A stretch of 12,189 nucleotides of DNA from Candidatus Bipolaricaulota bacterium. Its GTDB lineage: Bacteria; Bipolaricaulota; Bipolaricaulia; Bipolaricaulales; Bipolaricaulaceae. Position 1 is the stretch's first letter. Every line of letters begins with the position of its first letter. The notes under the pieces are model-generated. The model did no database searches, had not been told where the DNA came from, and was given only the letters and a program-made list of their open reading frames with translations. Position numbers and translations under genes: made by a program. The DNA lies in assembly GCA_014360945.1 (NCBI GenBank), contig JACIWM010000032.1, forward strand, positions 1-12,189, read 5' to 3'. Positions 1 to 5,312 of this stretch are shown here, one piece after another.

Positions 1-320
1 GGATCGGGAGCCAGGGAAAACTGTTCCAGAGTCACTGCTCCCAACAACGGTTCAGACTCGGGATCGCCGAAGATGACCACCGTGGTAAGCGAGGCCCCGT
101 CGATCTCCACCACAGCCTCGGTGCCATCACGTTCGATTACCTTTCCATCTGCCAGGCGAAGCTTTCGGCGAAAGCGCGGATGATACCCAAGCTCCTCGAG
201 GATGGGGCGAGGTATCCAGGTATAAGTGGCCCCGGTGTCCACCAAGGCTTGGAGAGCACGGGTTTTGGTCCCGTCCGCACCGCGAATGATGATGGGATAA
301 TGAAAAGTTCCTCCGTTCAT
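1..320 (-). CDS. Retropepsin-like (clan AA) aspartic protease, 3' end cut by window
   Basis: Reading the minus strand from the ATG at 320 gives 106 residues with no stop before the window edge. A VDTGATYT motif at residues 27-34 carries the catalytic Asp28, and LLGAVTLE at 92-99 matches the hydrophobic-hydrophobic-Gly motif of single-domain retroviral-type aspartic proteases. Such proteins are usually about 110-130 residues and must dimerise to form the active site, so only a few C-terminal residues are probably missing. There is no signal peptide or membrane segment, so it should be cytoplasmic. The substrate is unknown; bacterial members of this family are mostly uncharacterised. An in-frame TTG three codons upstream is an alternative start. 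No good Shine-Dalgarno sequence is seen. The start lies only 15 nt beyond the T-run of the terminator that ends the upstream aminotransferase gene, so expression needs read-through or a promoter not recognised here. Confidence 0.8.
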   Translation of the reverse strand, partial: MNGGTFHYPIIIRGADGTKTRALQALVDTGATYTWIPRPILEELGYHPRFRRKLRLADGKVIERDGTEAVVEIDGASLTTVVIFGDPESEPLLGAVTLEQFSLAPD

Positions 321-335
321 GGGCCACAAACTGGC

Positions 336-364
336 AAAAGGGCGGGGGATTCGAACCCCCGCCC
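336..364 (-). terminator. Intrinsic terminator after the aminotransferase gene
   Basis: On the minus strand a 9-bp all-GC stem (GGGCGGGGG / CCCCCGCCC, positions 364-356 and 348-340) closes a 7-nt loop TTCGAAT and is followed directly by TTTT (339-336). It begins 4 nt after the aminotransferase stop codon. The loop happens to equal a tRNA T-loop, but there is no surrounding tRNA cloverleaf. Confidence 0.8.
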
Positions 365-368
365 CTGA

Positions 369-1688
369 TTATGCGGGTGCCTTCGCCAAAACCGCGTGGA
401 AGGACTCCTCCAAGATAGCCAGTCCCTCGAGAAGCGCATCCTCCGGGGTGGTGAGGGGCAGGAGGAAGCGGATGACGTTTCCGTAGAGCCCGGCGGTGGC
501 GAAGATCACCCCGCGGGCGAGGGCCTCCTTCTGCACAGCCTTGGCCACTTCCGGCGCGGGTTCCTTGGTTTTTCGGTCCTTCACGAGCTCTATCCCTACC
601 ATGGCTCCCAGACCCCGCACCTCCCCAATCACCGGGAATTTCTCGGCCATCTCTCCGAGTTTCTCCTTCAAAATTTGGCCGATCTTTATGGCCCGGCCAA
701 GGAGGCCCTCCTCCTCGATGACGTCCAAGACGGCCAAAGCCGCGGCACAGGCCACGGGGTTCCCACCATAGGTGCTCCCAATGGCTCCGGGCGGGAGGCC
801 ATCCATGATCTCGGCCTTTCCGATCACCGCGGAAAGGGGCAACCCAGCGGCGATGGACTTGGCCACACAGATGAGGTCGGGCTCCACCCCGAAATGCTCG
901 CAGGCGAAGAACTTTCCGGTCCGGCCCACCCCGCTTTGCACCTCATCGCACACGAGGAGGAACCCGTAGCGGTCCGCAAGCTCCCTAAGGAACGGGAGGA
1001 ACTCTTGAGGCGGGACGATGAACCCGCCCTCCCCGATCACCGGCTCCACCACGCAACAGGCCACCTCTTTAGGATCGACAAGCGTAAGAAGACGGCGCTC
1101 GATCTCCTCCATGGGGATGGGATTGCGGTAGGGATAGGGATAGGGAAGCCGGAACACATCGGAAGCATAAGGACCAAACCCGGCCTTATAGGGGATGGCC
1201 TTATGGGTCATGGTCATGGTGAGAAGGGTTCGGCCGTGGAACGCGTTTTCAAAAACAAGAACGGCCTTTCTTCCCGTGGCCGCCCGCGCGATCTTCACGG
1301 CATTCTCCACGGCCTCCGCGCCGGAGTTGAAGAGGGCGCACTTCTTGGGGGTGGGACCCGGCGCAAGTTGCGCAAGCCTTCGGGAAAGCTCCACATACGG
1401 CTCGTACGGGATGGCCGTGAAATCCGTGTGGATGAACCGCTCAAGTTGATTCCGCACGGCAGCGAGGACCTTGGGGTGGTTATGGCCCACATTGAGGCAG
1501 CCCCAGCCGCCGGTGAAGTCCAGGAAGCGGTTTCCGTCCAAATCCTCCACCACCGTGCCCTCGGCCTTGGCCGCGATAAACGGAGCAAGCGGGCTCAGGG
1601 GACGCGCCACCCACCGCTCCTTTTCCGCCATGACCGCCCGGGATTTCGGCCCTGGGATCTCCGTCACGATACGCACATATTTCCCCAC
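369..1688 (-). CDS. gabT: Class III PLP aminotransferase, 4-aminobutyrate transaminase type
   Basis: This is a full-length fold-type I aminotransferase of about 440 residues. Numbering from the outermost GTG (1694), it shows the PLP-phosphate motif NSGAEAVE (123-130), LLVCDEVQSG with the pyridine-N Asp250, AKS with the Schiff-base Lys279, and GSTYGGNPVACAA (306-318). These match prokaryotic GABA transaminases, which move the amino group of 4-aminobutyrate to 2-oxoglutarate to give succinate semialdehyde and glutamate. Related archaeal enzymes act on ornithine or as amino-acid racemases, so the exact substrate is uncertain. The first possible GTG (1692-1694) overlaps the Shine-Dalgarno AAGGAGG. 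The GTG two codons on (1686-1688) has proper spacing and is preferred, giving 439 residues. The Shine-Dalgarno overlaps the stop of the tRNase Z gene, so the two are co-transcribed and probably translationally coupled. A strong terminator follows. No succinate semialdehyde dehydrogenase gene is nearby. Confidence 0.82.
   Translation of the reverse strand: MGKYVRIVTEIPGPKSRAVMAEKERWVARPLSPLAPFIAAKAEGTVVEDLDGNRFLDFTGGWGCLNVGHNHPKVLAAVRNQLERFIHTDFTAIPYEPYVELSRRLAQLAPGPTPKKCALFNSGAEAVENAVKIARAATGRKAVLVFENAFHGRTLLTMTMTHKAIPYKAGFGPYASDVFRLPYPYPYRNPIPMEEIERRLLTLVDPKEVACCVVEPVIGEGGFIVPPQEFLPFLRELADRYGFLLVCDEVQSGVGRTGKFFACEHFGVEPDLICVAKSIAAGLPLSAVIGKAEIMDGLPPGAIGSTYGGNPVACAAALAVLDVIEEEGLLGRAIKIGQILKEKLGEMAEKFPVIGEVRGLGAMVGIELVKDRKTKEPAPEVAKAVQKEALARGVIFATAGLYGNVIRFLLPLTTPEDALLEGLAILEESFHAVLAKAPA
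1113..1145 (+). repeat. G-tract array with GGGATA repeat, potential G-quadruplex
   Basis: Five runs of three or four G lie on the plus strand (1113-1116, 1119-1121, 1131-1133, 1137-1139, 1143-1145). The last three are spaced by ATA, making a short telomere-like tandem repeat. They sit on the template strand of the aminotransferase gene, where the repeat encodes a Pro-Tyr-Pro-Tyr-Pro-Tyr segment. A DNA quadruplex is possible; the mRNA itself carries the C-rich strand. The Pro-Tyr segment is common in this enzyme family, so the array may simply reflect protein sequence plus codon choice. Confidence 0.5.
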
Positions 1689-1693
1689 CAGCA

Positions 1694-1701
1694 CCTCCTT
1701 A
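1694..1701 (-). promoter_or_regulatory. Shine-Dalgarno of the aminotransferase gene overlapping rnz stop
   Basis: On the minus strand TAAGGAGG contains both the rnz stop codon TAA (1701-1699) and an ideal anti-16S motif. The gap from AAGGAG to the GTG at 1688 is 6 nt. The outer GTG (1694-1692) starts on the last G of the motif and is unlikely to be used. Confidence 0.8.
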
Positions 1702-2544
1702 TTCGATCTCCACCACCTCGCCCGGCGGGATGATCCTCACCCGGAAAGGTAGCTGCAACTCGGCGATCTTTTGCTCCACCTTGTCCAAATCCCACCGATA
1801 ACGGCTGGAGAGGTGGAAGAGGATGAGCTCCTTTTGCACCCCGGCCTTCTTGGCCACGTCGATGGCCTCCCAAACCGTGGAGTGCTTGTATTCCTTGCGG
1901 TCTTCGTCGTCCACGAACGTGGCCTCATGGAGGAGGACTTCCGTGCCCTGTACGAGGGTGGGGTTGAGGGGAACGGAGTCCCCGCCGTAGGAAAAAAGGT
2001 ACTGCACGTATGTTTCGGAGATCTCCTCCTTTTTCCCAGCGCGGACGAGGGCCACGATCTCCTCTTGGGAAAGATCTCGATACTCGGGTTTCAGGCGGCG
2101 CCGGACCTCGCACACGTTGTATCCCAACGAAGGTTCCCCCCGCACGTGAACGGTGGCGAAGGCCTCGATATACCGGGGATGCCGGCCGGAAAGGAGGGTC
2201 ACGCGGTCCCCAGGCTTAAGGGGGATCCATTCCAGCTCATACTGAAGGTTGCGGTTGGTCCGGCCAAAATAAGAGATGAGTTCGGACACGAAAAAGCTCC
2301 CGGCCGGATAGTATACGCGCAGCTCTTTTTCATGGTCGCCCATGGCATTGTTGCGGATGTTGATAAGTCCCATGAGCCCGGAGATGTGGTCCGCGTGTCC
2401 ATGGGAGAGGAACACATGTTTTATGGCAAACACCTTGTTCTCCAAGATCGTGCTCACCCCTTCCCCGCAATCGAAGAGGATTCGATCCGGGCTGTAGTAG
2501 ACCCACGTGGAGTAGAGGGCCTTGGAGAAGATGATGGCTTTCAT
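1699..2544 (-). CDS. rnz: Ribonuclease Z (tRNase Z), Thermotoga-type short form
   Basis: This is a metallo-beta-lactamase-fold endonuclease that trims the 3' end of tRNA precursors. In the 281-residue product the zinc-binding set is complete: SHGHADH (47-53, motif II), His133 (motif III), Asp189 in GGDS (motif IV), His221 in HST, and His244 in FHLSSRY (motif V). The N-terminus, the NIRNNAMGD segment (62-70) and the EVRRRLK segment (146-152) closely resemble, from memory, the Thermotoga maritima enzyme. The usual glycine/proline-rich exosite arm between motifs III and IV is not recognisable. The T. maritima enzyme is known for cutting after the CCA end. A TTG two codons upstream (2550) is a poorer start than the ATG at 2544. 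No Shine-Dalgarno is seen; a TAGGAT hexamer lies 8 nt before the ATG, suggesting a leaderless mRNA. It is the first gene of a minus-strand unit with the aminotransferase. Confidence 0.82.
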   Translation of the reverse strand: MKAIIFSKALYSTWVYYSPDRILFDCGEGVSTILENKVFAIKHVFLSHGHADHISGLMGLINIRNNAMGDHEKELRVYYPAGSFFVSELISYFGRTNRNLQYELEWIPLKPGDRVTLLSGRHPRYIEAFATVHVRGEPSLGYNVCEVRRRLKPEYRDLSQEEIVALVRAGKKEEISETYVQYLFSYGGDSVPLNPTLVQGTEVLLHEATFVDDEDRKEYKHSTVWEAIDVAKKAGVQKELILFHLSSRYRWDLDKVEQKIAELQLPFRVRIIPPGEVVEIE

Positions 2545-2552
2545 AGCCAAAA

Positions 2553-2558
2553 ATCCTA
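2553..2558 (-). promoter_or_regulatory. Putative -10 element for leaderless rnz mRNA
   Basis: On the minus strand TAGGAT lies exactly 8 nt upstream of the rnz ATG. A GTGAAA hexamer 17 nt further upstream (2581-2576) matches four of six -35 consensus bases. Transcription would then start at or within a base or two of the ATG. It is one of four such sites in this window. Confidence 0.5.
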
Positions 2559-2608
2559 CGGGCCTTTCCTGCCTTTTTCACCCCGATGGCAGGGAGGAAG
2601 TTTGGGGC

Positions 2609-2614
2609 TAAACT
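2609..2614 (+). promoter_or_regulatory. Putative -10 element for leaderless serS mRNA
   Basis: TAAACT ends 9 nt before the serS ATG at 2624, and no Shine-Dalgarno is well placed. The GGGAGGAAG at 2592-2600 is 23 nt away, too far to serve the ATG. No recognisable -35 element was found at 16-18 nt. Fifty bases separate this hexamer from the divergent rnz -10. Confidence 0.42.
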
Positions 2615-2623
2615 CCATGGGCT

Positions 2624-3895
2624 ATGTTGGACTTGCGTCAGATTCGGAGCGACCCGGAAGGGATTTTGCAAAGGCTGCGTCGGCGAAATCCCGCGCTGGA
2701 TCTTTCCCGTGTTTTGGCTCTGGACGAGGAGCGCCGCGAACTCCAGCGGGAGGTGGACGAGATCAGGCGCCAACAGAACGAGGCCTCGGACCGCATCGCC
2801 GCCCTTTCCCGCGCGGGAGACACCGCCGAGCGGGAAAAAATCATTGCGGAAATGAAAGTTTTGGCGGAGAAACGCAAGAAACTAGAGGAGCGACTGGCCC
2901 AGGTGGAGCGGGAACTCGAGCAGGAACTGCTTTCCTTGCCCAATATCCCACACGATTCCGTGCCCACGGGGACGAAGGAGGAAAAGGTGGTGTTGCGGGT
3001 CTGGGGGGAGCCGCCGCGGTTCGATTTTCCGCCCAAACATCACATGGCCCTGGCCCAAAGCCTCGGCCTTCTTGATTTCGAGCGGGCCGCGAAAATTGCG
3101 GGAAGCCGCTTCCCTATGTACGTGGGAGAAGGAGCACGCCTGGAATTCGCTCTTCTTCGGTGGATGCTGGAGCTCCACGTGCGGGAACACGGGTACATTC
3201 CGGTTCTTCCTCCAATCCTTGCCAACCGCCGCTCCTTTTTGGTCTCCGGCCAGCTCCCGAAATTTGCCGAGGAGCTCTATTACTGCCCCGCGGACGATCT
3301 TTTCTTAAACCCCACGGCTGAGTCTCTTTTAGCCAACCTCCACAACGACGAAATCCTCGAAGAGGATCAGCTTCCCCTGCGGTATGTGGCCTACACCCCC
3401 TGTTTCCGCAGGGAAGCGGGAAGCTATGGGGAGGAACAGCGCGGCCTCATTCGCGTGCATCAATTCAACAAAATCGAGCTTTTCTGGTACACCACCCCAG
3501 AAACCTCCTATCAGGCCCTGGGTGACCTTGTTTCCCATGCGGAGAAGATCCTTCAGCTTTTAGGCCTTCATTATCGGGTGACGCTTTTGCCCGCCTCGGA
3601 TTTGGCGTTTCAGTCGGCAAAAACCATCGATATCGAGGTTTGGCTTCCCGGCCAAGGGGGATATTACGAGGTCTCCTCCTGTTCTAATTGTGAGGATTTT
3701 CAAGCGCGCCGCGGAAACATACGGTACCGGCCGAAAGACGGGGGAAAGCCCCGATATGTGCACACTTTAAACGGCTCAGGCCTGGCCACATCCCGTCTTT
3801 TCGCGGCGATCCTCGAACAGAACCAGCGCCGCGACGGCACCGTGGTCCTTCCAAAGGTCCTCGCTGAACTTTTGGACCGAGAGGTTTTGGCCTGA
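2624..3895 (+). CDS. serS: Seryl-tRNA synthetase
   Basis: This class II aminoacyl-tRNA synthetase charges tRNA-Ser, and tRNA-Sec where present, with serine in the cytoplasm. The 423-residue length is normal for bacterial SerS. Residues 1-105 form the charged, long-helix N-terminal arm (Glu/Arg/Lys/Leu-rich coiled coil from about 30) that grips the tRNA long variable arm. The catalytic part shows TAES (231-234, serine pocket), motif 2 in FRREAGSYGEEQRGL (261-275), SSCSNCEDFQARR (351-363), and motif 3 in NGSGLATSRLFAAILE (383-398, with Arg391). All key positions look intact. The gene is divergent from rnz across 79 bp, so tRNA end-maturation and tRNA charging share one intergenic region. The start is an ATG without a Shine-Dalgarno. 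The stop is followed by 109 bp before the next start, with no obvious terminator. Confidence 0.96.
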   Translation: MLDLRQIRSDPEGILQRLRRRNPALDLSRVLALDEERRELQREVDEIRRQQNEASDRIAALSRAGDTAEREKIIAEMKVLAEKRKKLEERLAQVERELEQELLSLPNIPHDSVPTGTKEEKVVLRVWGEPPRFDFPPKHHMALAQSLGLLDFERAAKIAGSRFPMYVGEGARLEFALLRWMLELHVREHGYIPVLPPILANRRSFLVSGQLPKFAEELYYCPADDLFLNPTAESLLANLHNDEILEEDQLPLRYVAYTPCFRREAGSYGEEQRGLIRVHQFNKIELFWYTTPETSYQALGDLVSHAEKILQLLGLHYRVTLLPASDLAFQSAKTIDIEVWLPGQGGYYEVSSCSNCEDFQARRGNIRYRPKDGGKPRYVHTLNGSGLATSRLFAAILEQNQRRDGTVVLPKVLAELLDREVLA

Positions 3896-3990
3896 GGGAT
3901 GGTCGGTGTGTCCGCTTTCCGGGCGAAGCCTGTCCCTGGGAGCGGGGAGGGTTTCAGCTAGGATGGTGTGGGATTCCGTGAACCCTGACA

Positions 3991-3998
3991 AAAGGAGG
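3991..3998 (+). promoter_or_regulatory. Strong Shine-Dalgarno of the beta-helix protein gene
   Basis: AAAGGAGG with a 6-nt gap to the ATG at 4005 fixes that start over in-frame codons further upstream (the frame is open from about 3906). The ATG it selects also begins a good signal peptide. A TAGGAT hexamer at 3959-3964 could be a -10 giving a leader of about 34 nt; no -35 was seen. Confidence 0.85.
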
Positions 3999-4004
3999 GC
4001 AACG

Positions 4005-5234
4005 ATGAGGGTTTTGATGGTTGGGGTGATGCTTTTGGGGCTGGCCCTGGGTGGGATGGGCCAAGGCTGGGCCCCCCACGATCCCATCTATATCCACGGG
4101 GACGAGGCCTTCACCTGGGAAAACGGGGTGGTGAAGGGCTCCGGAACACCCGACGATCCTTACGTGATCGAGGGCTGGGTCATCGACACCGGGGGACACG
4201 ACTACGGGATCTACATCGATGGAACGCGGGCGCATTTTGTAATCCGCAATTGCCAGATCCGTTATCCTCAGGAGCGGGCTGGGATTTTCCTCTCCAACGT
4301 GCGCAACGGGCGCATCGAGAACAACGCGATCTTCGGGGGAAAGATTGCCATCCACCTTTTGGCCACACAGGATGTGATCATCACTGCTAATGCCATCGGC
4401 TTTTGCGACTACGGGATAATCCTAGGCGGAGCCTCCCAGAAGAACGTGGTTTACGGGAACGCTTTCTTCAACTGCGGTTTTCCCGCCAAAGACGAGGGAA
4501 TGGGGAACCTCTGGCACAAGGACGGCCAGGGGAACTACTGGTCCGACTACCGCGGCCAGGATTTCAACAAGGACGGGATCGGTGACACGCCATATGAGCT
4601 CGTCCCCGACACCTATCCCCTCATGGAACCGCCGGTGCAGCTTCCGCCGGAGGCTGCGCCCATGCGCACCGTGGATTTGACCAAGGTGGGCGAGCGGGGC
4701 ATTGTAGCCCTGGCTCCGGGAAGCCTCGTGCGCCTGGTGGCCCAGGACATCGGCGTAGGCGTGGATAAGATCTTCTACCGCTTGGATGGCACGGACTTTC
4801 TCGCTTACACCGAGCCCTTCCCCCTTCCCGACAAACCCATGGTGCGCATGGAGTACTACGCCGTGGACAAGCTGGGGAACCGCGAGCCCACAAAAACGCT
4901 CACCATCTATCTCGACATCCACCCGCCCATCACCCGCATCATCGCCGGTGAGCCCAGCTATCTCGCCCCGGACGGGAAACTTTGGATCACCTCTAAGACC
5001 CCAATAGAGCTCAAGAGCGAGGATGCCTCGGGTGTAACCAACATCTTCTACCGCTTAAACGGTGGGGAGTGGCGGCACTATACGGGCCCGTTCACCGTGC
5101 CCGGCCCTGAAGGGCCGCACAAGATCGAGTACTACGCTATCGATGCCTACGGGAACCGTGAGGAAGTTCAGAGTGCGGTCTTGTGGAAGGACGACTCCGC
5201 GCCGGTGACCCAGCCCTCGGTGGCCGGGCAGTGA
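4005..5234 (+). CDS. Secreted NosD-like parallel beta-helix protein with two OmpL47-type domains
   Basis: This is a 409-residue exported protein of unknown role. Residues 1-23 form a Sec signal peptide (Arg2, hydrophobic core VLMVGVMLLGLAL, then small residues). Residues about 50-205 are a right-handed parallel beta-helix of the NosD/carbohydrate-binding type: GSGTPDDPYVIEGW start, repeated N/G turns, then GNYWSDY and the acidic loop DFNKDGIGD (186-194), which fits a DxNxDGxGD calcium-binding pattern. Two similar C-terminal modules follow, 256-302 and 347-394, each running IFYRL(D/N)G...EYYA(V/I)D..GNRE, typical of OmpL47-like extracellular beta domains. There are three cysteines (83, 134, 157) and no anchor, so it is probably periplasmic or released. 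No nos (nitrous oxide reductase) genes are nearby, so a role in copper insertion is not supported; binding of an extracellular polymer or surface layer is a guess. It ends at a strong terminator. Confidence 0.8.
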   Translation: MRVLMVGVMLLGLALGGMGQGWAPHDPIYIHGDEAFTWENGVVKGSGTPDDPYVIEGWVIDTGGHDYGIYIDGTRAHFVIRNCQIRYPQERAGIFLSNVRNGRIENNAIFGGKIAIHLLATQDVIITANAIGFCDYGIILGGASQKNVVYGNAFFNCGFPAKDEGMGNLWHKDGQGNYWSDYRGQDFNKDGIGDTPYELVPDTYPLMEPPVQLPPEAAPMRTVDLTKVGERGIVALAPGSLVRLVAQDIGVGVDKIFYRLDGTDFLAYTEPFPLPDKPMVRMEYYAVDKLGNREPTKTLTIYLDIHPPITRIIAGEPSYLAPDGKLWITSKTPIELKSEDASGVTNIFYRLNGGEWRHYTGPFTVPGPEGPHKIEYYAIDAYGNREEVQSAVLWKDDSAPVTQPSVAGQ

Positions 5235-5253
5235 CGAAAACCGGAAAGAGAAG

Positions 5254-5288
5254 GGGCAGGCCGTGAGGCCTGCCCTTTAATTTTTTTT
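5254..5288 (+). terminator. Intrinsic terminator after the beta-helix protein gene
   Basis: A perfect 9-bp stem GGGCAGGCC / GGCCTGCCC (5254-5262, 5267-5275) closes a GTGA tetraloop and is followed by TTTAATTTTTTTT (5276-5288). It starts 20 nt after the stop codon. The T-rich tail ends 11 nt before the putative glgA -10 hexamer. Confidence 0.95.
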
Positions 5289-5298
5289 CCATACCCCC

Positions 5299-5304
5299 TA
5301 TCAT
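5299..5304 (+). promoter_or_regulatory. Putative -10 element for leaderless glgA mRNA
   Basis: TATCAT (five of six consensus bases) ends 8 nt before the glgA ATG at 5313. No Shine-Dalgarno lies between the preceding terminator and the start. With a 17-nt spacer the -35 position falls on TTTAAT (5276-5281), in the terminator T-tail; it matches the consensus poorly, but the AT-rich tract could help polymerase binding. Confidence 0.52.
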
Positions 5305-5312
5305 CGTTGTGC

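Noticed and set aside
336..364. A tRNA T-arm: GGGGG-TTCGAAT-CCCCC on the minus strand, followed by a sequence containing GCCA
   Set aside because: Upstream bases are the end of the aminotransferase gene and give no D-arm, anticodon arm or matching acceptor strand. The 9-bp GC stem followed by TTTT right after a stop codon is better read as a terminator.
396..1733. Long plus-strand open frame (445 codons) opposite the aminotransferase gene
   Set aside because: The product has no recognisable domain and low-complexity His/Gly/Pro-rich composition, and the minus-strand gene has full catalytic motifs. Long antisense frames are expected with this GC-rich codon usage.
1771..3075. Plus-strand open frame of 434 codons spanning rnz antisense and the start of serS
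   Set aside because: It crosses two well-supported genes and the divergent promoter region, and its product looks like random translation with Arg/Gly/Ala-rich sequence.
3906..4004. N-terminal extension of the beta-helix protein
   Set aside because: The frame is open from about 3906, but the strong Shine-Dalgarno and signal peptide both point to the ATG at 4005.
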